Shown piece by piece: positions 20,701-30,758 of a DNA stretch of 64,000 nucleotides. Made by a program: the position numbers and the translations under genes. The DNA comes from Amoebophrya sp. A120 (Eukaryota; Sar; Dinophyceae; Syndiniales; Amoebophryaceae), in assembly GCA_905178155.1 (NCBI GenBank), contig CAJINV010000001.1:124001-188000 (forward strand), in the 5' to 3' direction. The notes under the pieces are model-generated. The model searched no databases. It was not told the origin of the DNA and was given only the letters and a program-made list of their open reading frames with translations. Within the stretch, counting starts at the first letter, position 1. Each line of letters opens with the position of its first letter.

Positions 20701-23480
20701 ACAAACGCGAACAAATGGGTCGAGTGGCCTTGTGGATCTTGCATAATTACGTACAAATGTGCATGTGGCAGCACCCACATAAAATGTCCACGCCGTTTTT
20801 AGCAAGCGCGCCGTCGCGAACTTGTATATTTATACAAAGCAGCTCTTCGTCTATCCTGTCGTGCGGAGCCGGAGTGTGATAACAAGTTGTAGTCGTTTCG
20901 CATGGGCATGGCAAAAGCAAAACATGTAAACAGCGATCATCAATGTAAGTAACGCCTGAGATCGCCATAGAATAGCCGTTGGCGCTGTGCATTTCCTGTC
21001 GTGAAATCCGCGATTTTGGGGTGGCTGTGGATATCGACAGCACATACGTGGTCTGGGTTCTGCTCTGATGACCTTCTACATCGCATCAAACTTGTGACGC
21101 GATGTCAGGACGAAATAAAACAGAACACTCTTCCAGACGAGGACCCAGACACGTTTGCACTTGCTATAGTCGAGTTTGCAGAGCAGGAACTCACCAAAGT
21201 CCACGAGGCTTTTATTCGCTTCCAGGAGGAAACGCACGGCATCGCACCCGACGTCACGGCCGCGAAGCTGCCCGCGTGCAAAGCGGTATCGGACCACCTG
21301 CACACGGTCGCGCCCGGCTTTACCACCACAGGAACTGTATCAACGGCAAAAATGTTGTGCGGGTCCTCTGGGTCTGGACGATGAAAAATGCAGCTAGTAG
21401 TAATAGAATAAACTTTATGTCGTGTGAAGACCCAGAATCATGTCCTTCATTGCTCCACATTGAGTTTCTCAATGCCTAATCCGCTTCAACAATTTATTCC
21501 TTCTTTCTTCCCCCTGTGACACGAAAATGGCCGCTAGCTTGCCCAAGCATGGCAGCAAAAATCACGAATTGCTACGCACAAATTCGAATTTCATATTCAT
21601 CATCATCGTCGTCCATTATTCCAGACCTGGATCTCCCAGTAGACGCTTTTGCATTGCATAAATTGCAGCTTCCCCGGCCACGCGTGCCAGCGCGGCGAAG
21701 GAACAAGAAACATCTTCGACAGTCGCCGGCGGAGGAACTACCGCGACACTGCAGCAGCATATCCTGTGTAAAAACTACTTAAAACTAAAAGTACGTCCCC
21801 CCGGCCGCCTTGGTCATCTTCTTCGTGTTTCTCATGCAAATCTGGAAATGGAATCCGGCAAGTCATAGCTGTCACTGTCTCGTCATGCTGGCACTCCATG
21901 AACATGATGATAGATGGGTACAACGCTATCTGGGAATTTTTTATTTTCGTGCTGTAATCAGGACCGGGATCTTGACCGCACATTTGTCAAGCGACTGGAC
22001 GACTAGCCAGTACTACTAACCGAAACGACCACAAGAATAAACTAATCTGTCTCTGATGTTTCGTGCGCAACTACAACAGGCAAAATTTCTGGGCTCGACG
22101 TGTAGAGGAAAGAATAAACTCACTGCCGCCTTGACAAGTGTCGTGAGGTGGGGACGTTCTTTTAGTTTTTCCTCTGGATACATCAGCACCATACAGGAGC
22201 GACGGCGGTCGTGGCAACCAGGGGGCGAACAAGCAGTAATATGGGACCTGCCACAGGCGGGGAAGACCAGCCGGAAGTATTTTATGCAACTAAGTACTTA
22301 GTAAAGTACTAACGCACTTCTACAGTATGAATTGCTATTGCATATACACATACAGCAAATTTCATTTTTCAAGAAGTAGAAGTAGACCTTGTATACGAGC
22401 AGATCTACCTTTTTAGCACGTGCGACATTTTTACAGATAGAGTACAACTTCATTTTACTTATATCCAATTTTCGAATTTGTATTTCATTTTTTTGCAGCT
22501 CCTTTTCGTTGTTCTTCTTTGGTTCTCGTTTCGACACGACGTCCGTGGTAACCTTCATAAATTACAACATCAGGACAACTCCCCGCCGATATCGCGTGGT
22601 GTGCGACCCCCGACGGCACCGGACGACGATGAAATCGAACACATGACTATCCACAGAAAAAAATCCTTCGGTTCTCCATCCATTTTTTGCATGATATTGA
22701 CATTTAGAAACGACAGGGACACCCAGCCCTTCGCTTCCCAACATGACACAGATACATAGAATTTGATACGTGTTTTGCATGACAAATTGGACGTGGATGG
22801 GTGATTTTTCCTGGATAATGATCGAGCAAAGGAACGAGGCGAGACTATGAGACTCCACAACATCCCCGCCTCCCCCTCATTATGATTTGTAAAAATGCAA
22901 AAATCAATGCTAAATCCTCTCTGAGCCTTTTCGCTGTGCTTGCGTGACAAGTTCTGGAGGCCCAAACTGCACTAGTATGCTGCGTGCGTGGATTGGTATA
23001 TGCCGAGAATGCATCTCTGACGTGGTTTTTCTTTTTGTTGCTAGAGATGCACTACAAATTATGTTCAGGGGGCGGGGGGGGGAGGTTGTACACTGTCATA
23101 AAGAAAAGGCGGCAACTACGATCGAGCGGACGAGATTCGGGATTACTTGAAAAGTGTCGGCTATGCAAGAAAAAAACTGTGTAGGTGTAACTCTGTAATG
23201 CAGAACATGGAACAGAGTTACACCTGTCATGTCGGGCAGCCATGAAGTTCTGTTTTCAATTTCATGTTGTGCGCTTTCCCTTACAAGCCACGCATGACAG
23301 GTTTTCTCTGTCATGTACTAGAGGAGCAAATTTGTAATGCTGTCAGCCAAACAAGGTAGTTAGAGTTACACTAACACGGTTTTTTTCTTGGATATCAATG
23401 TTGTGTTGATGGATGATAAAGGAGCGCGTGGGAACCGCCGCGGCGCAGAGGTGACCAAATGGCGATACTGGAATCCGTAG
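17770..23480 (+). CDS. RRM + KH RNA-binding protein with a cysteinyl-tRNA-synthetase-tail-like C-terminus, 16 exons
   Basis: Exons 17770-17951, 18252-18322, 18505-18620, 19185-19232, 19444-19525, 19650-19690, 19980-20019, 20368-20402, 20581-20627, 20975-21031, 21174-21337, 21666-21759, 22573-22647, 22823-22845, 23106-23161 and 23400-23480 join to 1212 nt, 403 aa, without a stop. Residues ~41-120 form an RRM (LHVSVRGLAF as RNP2, VFGRYGEVDSVRVL, then NVTFLGFGNALAAW as the RNP1 strand). Residues ~168-290 form a KH-like module (IGIENEKEFRVGSKVIQI, TRLRGKGVGG, PLALCISC, then an amphipathic EFAEQELTKVHEAF helix). The last ~55 residues (EIEHMTEQRNEAR, ADEIRDYLKSVG, TKWRYW) resemble the C-terminal tail of CysRS and may be an RNA-contacting module rather than an enzyme. 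Likely mRNA or splicing factor. Two introns are GT-AG; thirteen match introners or introner-sized insertions. Confidence 0.78.
17952..18246 (+). mobile_element. family-2 introner, TSD CGACG/CGCCG
   Basis: Left end TATCCAGTGCAAATTTTGG followed by TGTCTGGGTCTGG; right end mirrors it and finishes TTCGATA. TSD 4 of 5. It splits the RRM between helix 1 residues VRR and VFGRYG. Confidence 0.88.
18323..18499 (+). mobile_element. family-1 introner, TSD GTTTC
   Basis: TATCCTATGCAAAAGTATCC at left, GATACTTTTGCAATTTATA at right. Perfect TSD GTTTC. It interrupts the RNP1 strand, and removal restores NVTFLGFGNAL. Confidence 0.92.
18621..18912 (+). mobile_element. family-8 introner carrying a second introner at its right edge
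   Basis: Left end TATCAGAATGCACAACTC plus a C-run; right end GGGGGAGTTGTTGCGCACTC then TCATA at 18908-18912. The left TSD CGAGC (18616-18620) has its partner GGAGC only at 19180-19184, beyond the next element. The second element therefore landed at the right tip of this one. Confidence 0.85.
18913..19174 (-). mobile_element. family-2 introner nested at the end of another introner, TSD TCATA
   Basis: TATGCATTGCAAAAATGTCT at left, ACATTTTTACATTTGATA at right. Perfect TSD TCATA, which is the terminal pentamer of the older family-8 element. Both together behave as one intron (18621-19184). Confidence 0.9.
19233..19438 (-). mobile_element. diverged family-1 introner
   Basis: TATGAATTGCAATACC...TTTTTATCGCAC at left mirrors GTGCGAATTCGATATTTTTGC...GCGCATA at right. 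TSD GGTCC/GGCTC matches 3 of 5. Removal joins TRWS to DMQTSDQGGKK in frame. Confidence 0.75.
20020..20362 (+). mobile_element. diverged family-2 introner, TSD CTGGG/CTAGG
   Basis: Left TATCGAATGCAAATCGGTCC; right end CCCAGAGGACATATTTTC then GGGATG (last base diverged from ATA). TSD 4 of 5. Removal joins ARRIW to EELPTFRASGGK in frame. Confidence 0.75.
20403..20575 (+). mobile_element. family-8 introner
   Basis: TATGACGAAGAGAGTGCACA at left, AATGTGCACTCTCATA at right. Flanks GCAAG/GGGAA match 3 of 5. Removal gives SGGKTRLRGKGVGG in frame, the centre of the KH-like module. Confidence 0.8.
20628..20969 (+). mobile_element. family-5 introner
   Basis: TATGGCATTCTCAACCTTGT at left and GTAACGCCTGAGATCGCCATA at the right edge. 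Flanks GAGGA/GAATA. Removal joins HESEE to PLALCISC in frame. Confidence 0.8.
21032..21168 (+). mobile_element. diverged family-2 introner, TSD GTGGA/GTCGA
   Basis: Left end with ACGTGGTCTGGGTTCTGC, right end CCCAGACACGTTTGCAC...GCTATA. TSD 4 of 5. Removal gives FGVAVEFAEQELTKVH in frame. Confidence 0.82.
21338..21660 (+). mobile_element. diverged family-2 introner, TSD AACTG/AATTG
   Basis: TATCAACGGCAAAAATGTTG and, 17 bases on, TCTGGGTCTGGACGATG at left; mirrored ending GCTTTTGCATTGCATA. TSD 4 of 5. Removal keeps the frame across TTTGTAASPATR. Confidence 0.83.
21760..22567 (+). mobile_element. long (~0.81 kb) intron with a family-1 left end
   Basis: Left end TATCCTGTGTAAAAACTAC matches family 1. 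The right end is not a clear mirror, but flanks CAGCA/CATCA match 4 of 5, and removing 21760-22572 joins ...TLQQQ to DNSPPISRG in frame. It may be an introner enlarged by later insertions. Confidence 0.55.
22648..22817 (+). mobile_element. family-9 introner, TSD ATGAC/ATGAT
   Basis: TATCCACAGAAAAAAATCCT at left; GGTGATTTTTCCTGGATA at right. TSD 4 of 5. Inner TTTTTTGCATGATA and TTGCATGACAAATT. Confidence 0.85.
22846..23100 (+). mobile_element. family-8 introner
   Basis: TATGAGACTCCACAACATCC at left, GGAGGTTGTACACTGTCATA at right. Flanks GAGAC/AAGAA. Together with the previous introner it leaves a 23-nt exon (22823-22845). Confidence 0.82.
23162..23394 (+). mobile_element. family-10 introner
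   Basis: TATGCAAGAAAAAAACTGTG is mirrored by ACACGGTTTTTTTCTTGGATA, with GTGTAACTCT further in. Flanks TCGGC/TCAAT share two bases. Removal joins DYLKSVG to VVLMDDKGARG in frame. Confidence 0.83.
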
Positions 23481-24720
23481 CACTAGAAGAAATGGCGGTG
23501 GAATTGACCCAATTAGCTTTAGCTATCATGGGAGCGCTGGCCCGGGGAAAATATGATGAAAAATATGAACATCAATGCAACCCGTGGACGCTATTGGGTA
23601 TCGAAGACTTTGTTCTTTTGACACTTCTCTACAGAGAAGAGCTTTGTTGACCGTGCATGCACGTGATAGTTATAGTCGGTGGACACGAATACCAATACGA
23701 AACGGAAACCCCAGGGGGCCAATTTTGAAAAGTTGAGTCTTCTCGGTTGCAAAAACGACAGAGCAATAAAAAGATGACAGTTGAACATGAAGATGCAAGA
23801 TGAAGATATGTATGAATAGGAAATGACATTATACACTGCTACCATGCCCACCCGGTTCCCCTTGCAGGGAGAACGCGGAAGGGCCGCGGGCCGTCTTCCC
23901 GCAACGCCTCCCGCGCGCCCCAAGGCCCCGGAGGTACGCTTACAGTACTCGTCCGGGGGCACACACAAGCGCCACCGGCCACGGCGCGCACGCTCTACAG
24001 GAGCGGAACAACACCGGGACGCCGGACACACCTCTTACCCCTTGTCAGTCACGGCCGAAGTCTGGCCTCCACGCGCACAAACAAGCGACGCCCCCATGTG
24101 TCCCCTGTGTCGGTGCCATCAACACTCACGCCAAATACGCAGCTGCAACTTCCACCTTTTCATATGGAAGCGAAGTCATCTATTGATATTGAGTCAACGA
24201 AGGATGAACTTAATACATTTAGATCCAGACGCGAAACACAGACATTGACATTCATCTGTCCCTCCTCCCTGCCCTGCGTGCGGGGGAGGGGACGATCGCC
24301 GAGCAGAATCACACCCGCGTCTGCGGAGCAGCAACCCAAACCCTCCACCCCGACCAACCCCCCAAGCGCGGATTGTGGAGACCGGCCAGCACCTGCAGTT
24401 CGACCTACACAGAACCTGTCGCTGCCGCGGCGTGCTCTCGTCAGCCTGTGGCACTACGACCCCCCGCCGCCTCCCAGCGACCAACTACTGCCTACGCCAG
24501 GGCTGAGCGACCGAGCGCTCTCTCGCGGCACAAGCGCCGGCATCACCATGCCGGACCACACGCCCTACCTACACGGGGGGAACCCTAACAACCACAACCC
24601 GACCCCAAGGAAGTGCAAGGGAACACAGTAGAGCTTGAGGAAGAGGAAACAGAGACATTTCTACTAGCGTCTGCCACTAATTCCGCCCTTTGATGAATGA
24701 CATTCATCTGAGTCTATCTA
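23481..24720. other. no confident gene
   Basis: GC-rich stretch 23850-24630 has overlapping open frames in several phases, none with a recognisable domain. Likely non-coding. Confidence 0.4.
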
Positions 24721-24802
24721 TACTTGTTGAATACTCGATGGGATTTCGATTCTAATTCGTTGGAAAATTTTCAAAACATTGGAAAAAATCTCTTCGAGAT
24801 TA

Positions 24803-24896
24803 TTTATTTTCTTATTCATAAAATTTTCTTATTCATAAAATCCTCGTTTGCTATTTATCTTAATGTTTTTTATTTTCTTATTCATAAAATCCTCTT
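24803..24896 (+). repeat. AT-rich direct repeats
   Basis: Three copies of TTTTCTTATTCATAAAAT within about 90 bp; a shortened copy (TTATCATAAAATCCTC) recurs at ~25111 just before a coding-like fragment. Confidence 0.75.
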
Positions 24897-24956
24897 TGTC
24901 TTTTTGTTCTGCCTCTTGTTCCCCGGGCCCAACTGGCACCAAGCAGTTTTTTTCTC

Positions 24957-25106
24957 CTAGGTTTAGGCTTAGGTAGGCCGCCACCGTCGCCAGCACGGGA
25001 TGGCTGCCGTCGCGACCGTCTCACCTTCGACCCATGCCACCGCCCACATCTGTTGCTCGAGATCGATCCAGAAGGGGTTTAGTTTAGGTTTCAGGGTTTA
25101 GGAAGC
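24957..25106. repeat. degenerate telomere-like TTTAGG motifs
   Basis: GTTTAGGCTTAGGTAGG near 24960 and GTTTAGTTTAGGTTTCAGGG near 25078, plus another TTTAGG at ~25097. They resemble degraded TTTAGGG telomere repeats but are too few to be conclusive. Confidence 0.4.
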
Positions 25107-25312
25107 AATCTTATCATAAAATCCTCATCCCGCGCTGTAAAGACGTGCCGGACTCGTGGCAGCACATACGGCTCTGCCATGAGTATCGCCACCTGGGGGG
25201 GATGCAGTCAGTGGACGAGATCCTCGATATTTTGTGGACGGTCCGGGACGCAGAGTTTCGATTTCCGCTCTCCGAAGCGGAGCCCGGCGTCGAGGAAGAG
25301 CAAGAAGTATAG
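25088..25312 (+). CDS. coding-like fragment of unknown origin
   Basis: An open stretch ends in TAG at 25310-25312. It reads KDVPDSWQHIRLCHEYRH, then LGGMQSVDEILDILWTVR, ending VEEEQEV. The amino-acid composition is typical of a real protein and unlike the surrounding repeats. No start codon is visible; it directly follows telomere-like and AT repeats, so it may be a terminal exon or a captured gene piece. Confidence 0.35.
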   Translation, partial: VSGFRKQSYHKILIPRCKDVPDSWQHIRLCHEYRHLGGMQSVDEILDILWTVRDAEFRFPLSEAEPGVEEEQEV

Positions 25313-25726
25313 TCCACCGGGGCCGAACCCTCTTCATGAACCCCGGGTGGGGAGGTGCACTAGTACTGATGTGATAGGTAGAAGCGGGAAATGCAGATAT
25401 TTAAAATTAATGATGTCAGTCACAACAAAGTCACATGTTATACTGGCCGAAATATACATATTCCAGAACGGTACGCGCTGAGGCCTAGAATTATTCGTAG
25501 TAGCATCGTGATTGGGGTCAGACCTTGCGTATATACCCGGGCGTGGTACCCTCGTGAAACGCCTTTTGTTACGCTGGTCAAACATAGCGAATTCAGTGGC
25601 ATACGCGCGCCATACCGTGCGGGTTTGCAGTTTGGGCGAGACGGGTTGTCTTGCTCTCTCTTTGTTGTTCTTCTCCTTTTTCCAGGATCCCGGAATTTTC
25701 GCCGTCCGAGAATTCCCGGGAACTTG

Positions 25727-26125
25727 TGCAACTCGTGCAACTTTTGCGCGTTTTTGTTGCGAATCACGATGGTGCGGCCGAGTTGCACGGCGAGTTGCAC
25801 GGTGCAACTCGCCGTGCAACTTTCACAACATTCCGCGCCGAACCAGGACGGTATGGGCCTTCCAAGATGTCCCGGAAACAAACCTGCGCAACTCGTGCAA
25901 CTTTTGCACGTTTTGCCTTGCGAATCGCGATGGTATGGCCCGAGTTGCGCGGCAAGTTGCACGGTGCAACCCGCCGCGCAACTATCCCAACACTTTGTGC
26001 CGAACCGGGGCAGTATGCATGGGCCTTCCGAGATGTCCCGGAAACGTGTGCAACTCGTGCAACTTTTGCACGTTTTGCCTTGCGAATCGCGATGGTATGG
26101 CCCGAGTTGCACGGCAAGTCGTGCG
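25727..26125 (+). repeat. ~160-bp tandem repeat, about 2.5 units
   Basis: ACTCGTGCAACTTTTGC recurs at about 25731, 25891 and 26053. Each unit continues with GCGAATCRCGATGGT, AGTTGCACGGYRAGTTGCAC and a GGGCCTTCCRAGATGTCCCG stretch. GTGCAACTCG...CGAGTTGCAC pairs give each unit internal dyad symmetry. Both strands are open because of the repeat, not because of a gene. Confidence 0.88.
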
Positions 26126-26371
26126 GCATGTCGCCCGCTGGCGCATGTGGGCAGTATTTCCGGCGCGCCCACGCTGCTGCGCGTGGGCGCATGTGCGGGC
26201 GGTGTCCATCTTGGCGCGCGGCGGCGCATGTTGGCGAATTGTCGCGCCGACGCTGGTCAAGTGCTGGCTTGGTTGTGTGGTTGTCAATACGCCAGAAAAT
26301 TTTTACACCTTTCAGACAGAAGTTTAAGTTAAAGCTTTCGAATTAGGGGAGCGAGGTCGATATCAGAACAG

Positions 26372-26455
26372 GCCGGTCTTCAAGGTGAAAAACTATTTAC
26401 GCCACCTCTTCAAGCCGGTCTTCAAGGTGAAAAACTATTTACACCACCTCTTCAC
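26372..26455 (+). repeat. 42-bp direct tandem duplication
   Basis: Two nearly identical 42-bp units beginning GCCGGTCTTCAAGGTGAA. Confidence 0.92.
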
Positions 26456-26775
26456 GACAGCGGTGGCTTCTTTCGCGTATTGACAACCAAAACAACGAGC
26501 AGGCGCATTCCACGAGCACACAAGTCAAGCGGTCTTCCTAACCAACGCGCACACTAGTCACAGCCCATTACGGCTGTTGCCCCTAATTCTTGCAGAGGCC
26601 CCCCGCTCGCGCAGGCCGCCCCTGCCGATCACCTCGGCACGCGCGGGCAGCACTTCCACGTCGGCGTCCGCAAACAGCGCGTCAACGTGCCCAACTCTGT
26701 GCCCGCCGTCCCAAGTCACCGCCGCCCTGTGTTCCGGCGTTATGCGCGGGCCTTTGCGTACGTCTGCCCTGCTCC

Positions 26776-26903
26776 CGGCCGCGTACTTGTGGTTGACACC
26801 GCGCGCGCGGAGGCCTATGCGGCGCTAGCTACTAGCTCACTTCGGCCGCGTATTTGCGGTTGACCCTGCGCAGAGGCCTAGACGGCGCTGCTGGTTCACT
26901 TCA
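26776..26903 (+). repeat. 67-bp imperfect tandem repeat
   Basis: CGGCCGCGTACTTGTGGTTG recurs 67 bp later as CGGCCGCGTATTTGCGGTTG, each followed by GAGGCCTA and CGGCGCT. Confidence 0.8.
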
Positions 26904-27089
26904 GCCGCACGGGCTCCATGAATGTGTTGCGGCTTGGGACGAAAGGGCACCGCGGCAAGCTCCCTGCCTGCGGCAGAGGGGCCGACTGCGCGGCGGGCCC
27001 CCGCTGCGTTTCCCCTGTTGCGGGCGCGGAGCGATGTACGCGACGAGAGCCCTTGCATGCGAGTGGGAAAGGAAGGCGGAGGACCCCGA

Positions 27090-27645
27090 ACAACACGGGG
27101 GCCCCCCAGGACCAGGTGAAAAAGGTGGGGGGGCCCCCTTGGGCACCGCTGGTACAGGCAGGGGGCCCCCCGCGCGCGGGACAGAAAGGCGGGGGGCCCC
27201 CTTGGGTAGCAAAGGCGGAGGCCGGGGGCCCCCCGCGCGCGGGAGAGAAAGGCGGGGGGCCCCCTTGGGTGCCCCCGGCCTCCAAAGGTGGAGGCCGGGG
27301 GCCCCCTGCGGGCGGGAGGGATTTACCGCGGAGAAGGATGGGGGCCCCCCCGGCCTCCGGCGGGCGGCCCGGCCGGGAGAAGGGCGGGGGCCCCCTGCGG
27401 AGGCGGAAGCGCGGGGGCCCCCTGCGGACGCGGGGTGCCCAGCGGGCGGTAAGGCGGGAGGCGGGGGCCCCCCGTTTCACCAGGCAGGCGGCCCGGGAGA
27501 AGGGCGGGGGCCCCCTGTGGAGGCGGAAGGGCGGGGGCCCCCTGCGGACGCGGGATACGCAGCGGGTGAGGTGGAGGCGGAAGCGCGGGGGCCCCCTGCG
27601 GAGGCGGGATGCCCAGCGGGCGAGAGGGTGGGAGGTGGGGCCCCC
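27090..27645. repeat. array of GGGGGCCCCC palindromes
   Basis: About 16 copies of a G5C5-type palindrome, separated by GGCGGAGGCGG- and GCGCGGGAGAGAAAGG-like spacers. Very GC-rich; long open frames on both strands are a by-product of missing A/T. Confidence 0.88.
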
Positions 27646-29723
27646 TGCTTTCCCCGATGGCATGCGCGACACAAAAATGGCAGCCCTCATCGTAGCATCG
27701 TGATTAAAAATCTAGGCCTCAGCACGTACCGGTCTCACATATTAAGGTGTATGGAGATTGATTCGCAACTGCCGGGCCCACCCCTAGGCCGGCCAGGGAG
27801 GTCCCACCCAGTGAGGGAGGGAGCCACAGGACCGACCTGAAAAACCTATAACAAAGTTTTGATGTTGCATTGGTCCGAGAAATGTGTTCGTGTATCCCGG
27901 CAAGAAATTGGTCTCGCCGTCGGGTGGCGGTATGGTGAGTGTTCGTGAAGCTACAGCGGGAGAGTCCCGCGAGATCGTGCGCCCACCAGCACACATGCAA
28001 CACCATGAGATCAGATCATGCGAACAAGGACCCTCTTGTGCGTATGTGTGTCGTGTGCGGCGTTTTTCCTCTCGTCTCGCGAGCATTCGCGTGCTGCAGC
28101 CGCCGACCAATACGGGATCGCGACTATTCCGCCTCGCCATGGGCGTTGGGGGCCGCCGGCATGGAGCGGGCGTCCTCGGGAAGCACCTCCCTGAGCATGA
28201 CCACAACCCACGATAATAGGATAGGATATGGCATTGCAATGTCGTCCTAAACCCCCCCAATGTATGCAGGTCCCAAGCTCTTACAAGGGAAAACGGGTAA
28301 TTGAAACGGGATAGCGACTTTTCCAAAACTTTTACTTTGACTTTTGGCAAAATCGCTATTTTGATCGTCGGCAATCCATGCTTTGCGAAAATTGTTTGGA
28401 CCGTGCTGCCTGTTGCTGGTAAGTCCGCACTTTGGGAGTGGCAGAGCATGAAAGGGCGGCACCTCTTCGCCGCGGCGTGTGCCCGCCAGCTGCCTGCCAT
28501 TTTGATCGACGCCTCCAAGCAGGCTGCGGGAAATGCCACCCGCCGCGCATCGGACGGGCAGCGCCTCCGTGGTCGGTTGTTCGCGATTATTCGCGAGCGC
28601 TGTGGGGCCCTGTGCGCATTTTGTGCACCTTTTGAAGTGGTGCGCGGGCGCTGGCCTTTGGCCTTTCAGTATTCGCCCGGATGTTGATCGCCGCCTCGCG
28701 CTTCGGAAATGCCGGGGCGCGTCGGCCCTCTTCGCCCTGAGCGCCTTTTAAATAAGCAATGGCACTGGCTGCCACTGCCAGGGCCCGAATGCGAATGGGC
28801 GCGCCGCCCCGCCGCGGTGTCTTGGATGGCACGCCGGCCGCGCGCTGTCCGACGTACCTTCGGCCCCCTACATTCTGGCCCGCCGCTTGCCCATTCTTAC
28901 AAAATAGAGGCCGTCGCGCCCCGGCCGTCTGTTTCCTGCCCGCCTTTCCGCGGTTACGCGACGCGGCCGAAGCGTGCGCCAAAGGCGCCCCCCTTTTGCA
29001 ACCAACGGGCAGAGGCGGCTCCTCCGCTCGTCTCGCTAGCGGTGGCAGAAGTGTCAAGGGCCTGCGGTCGGGGGGCCACCCCGATGGCCGGCGCGTGATG
29101 TGGGTCTGTGGCGCGCTGTGGTGGCGCCACCTGTCTATTTCGGTTGCCCGTCTATTCTGCTTCGCCTGCTTGAACGAGAGAAGCAAAGAGGCAGCATACC
29201 ATGCGGTCCGACGTCGGACCGCATGGTATGGCGCGCGATGGTGGGCCGGCCTCTCGCGCCAGGCCGTCCGTGCGTGCGGCATGCATCGCGATGTGGGGCC
29301 GACCCCCCCCGGTTGGGTGGGCTTCCCCGGCGGGGTGTTCTTTGGTTCAGGAAATGGATAACGCAACTCCCCCGGGTGGCCCGCCCCACAAGCGAGCCGG
29401 CGGGCGGGGCCCCGTGGCCCCTCTGGTATGTTGCCCTCCAGCACGAGCCTGTGTGCCTGGGTGGTTTGCCTTCTCTTGTAAGATGTACCGCAGCGACCCC
29501 GTGAGCCGGCTCTATCTCTGCAGCTTTCCTGACAAGAACCGCCAAAAACGGCCGGGGGCTTGGGGCGTTGGCTCGCATTTTTTCGCATGTTGAAGATGAA
29601 AAAAACCCAAGCGCGCCCGCCTGTTTGGTTTTGTCTTCAATGAATGCAGTCGCCGGTGGGCTCAGTCGGCCGCCGGTGGAAAGACTGTCTGAAAAAATGA
29701 CGTAGGGGGGTCGGCAAACGTGG
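27646..29723. other. GC-rich block, no gene recognised
   Basis: Open frames overlap on both strands and none resembles a protein family. 28315-28345 (CTTTTCCAAAACTTTTAC...) has an inverted relative at 33385-33405. Confidence 0.5.
29195..29230. repeat. perfect 36-nt palindrome, copy 1
   Basis: CATACCATGCGGTCCGAC followed directly by its exact reverse complement. Confidence 0.95.
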
Positions 29724-30262
29724 CACCCTTCTCAGGCGCCGGCCGCGTGGGATTCTGGCGCGCGACTTGGGGCGCCCAAAAGGGCGCCCCAAAAAACCCG
29801 CCCGAAGCCAGAACAGCGAAGCCGTAAGTATGGCAGGGCCGCGAAACCGGTCGCGAATCGAAAGCGGCCGCCCTTTTGCCGGGTTCTCAGCGGGGGGGCG
29901 CTAGCTTTGCAAAAGGCGCGGGCGCGAAAAATAACACACAACGCAAAAAAGAAGAAACGCGCCAAGCGCGCGAAGCCAGCCCGCATTCTATGGGCCCGCT
30001 TTTCCCTCGGTTTTTGGGCGCCCCCCGCGGTGCCCGGGCCGGCCCGATAGCATCGGGGTTGGCTTTCGGGAAGGCGTTTTGGCAAGTTGCCCAACGTCTG
30101 CCATTTTCCCCAACCGGCCGCCATACCGTGCGGCATAACCTTACCCACCCCGGCACGGCGGGCCCAGAAAAAGCAAAAAAGTGGTGTGGGCCAAGGTCGG
30201 CGGGCAAAGAAGCGGCGCCGGCCTCATTATCTCCGCCCCGGCGGCCATATTTGGCGCATTGA
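29724..30262 (+). repeat. left arm of a large inverted repeat
   Basis: Shares a long series of matching segments, in reverse complement, with 32130-32690: GGCGCCGGCCGCGTGGG, GGGGCG...AAAAGGGCGCCCCAAAA, AGCGGCCGCC, GCTTTGCAAAAGG, CGCGCCAAGCGCGCGA and GGCCCAGAAAAA. Diverged but collinear. Confidence 0.85.
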
Positions 30263-30758
30263 AGTAGGCGCGCAGCACGCCGCGCGGGCGGCCCGGCCTC
30301 GCACGTTCGGGCCGCATGGCGTGGCGCGCTACGCTTCGGTGGAGCTGCCCGCGCCTCACGTTTTGGCTCGGCGCCTTTCTTTGGGCGCTAGCTAGAGGCC
30401 GTCCGGCCTGCCCCTTTCTCTTTCATATTCGCCGCCCCCCCGCACTTACATACAAAGCGCCGAGACCATGCCGCCGCTCCCGAGTGCTCCGCCTCGGTCG
30501 CGGCGGCCTTGCGCGGCCGGCTTTTCGCGAGTAGAAAGGGCGCCGGCGCAGCAGGGGCGCGCGCGGGGCGCCACTCACATGCTGCCCCGCCGGCGCGCGC
30601 AATAAGTTCGCCCAGGAGGCTCTGTCCCCATTTTCGGGGAGACCGCCTCAGCCATGTAGAAAAGGGGGGGGGCAGCAGGATTCTTCGCAAGCCTGGCGGA
30701 TGCGCAAGCCTTCAGGCTTTTCGGCTTTTGAGGGCGCGGCGAAGTCTTCTGCTTGAGT

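Noticed and set aside
24098-24631. 177-codon + open frame
   Set aside because: Pro/Ser/Arg-rich, no domain, competing frames equally open.
25727-26125. CRISPR-like array
   Set aside because: Units are ~160 bp, adjacent and without unique spacers; a simple tandem repeat in a eukaryotic genome.
26854-27840. Long open frames on both strands (over 250 codons each)
   Set aside because: They follow from the G5C5 repeat array; translations are Gly/Pro/Arg repeats in every phase, with no domain.
28587-29588. 333-codon minus-strand open frame and several overlapping + frames
   Set aside because: All frames are open because stop codons are rare in this GC-rich block; composition is Arg/Ala/Pro-rich without recognisable motifs.
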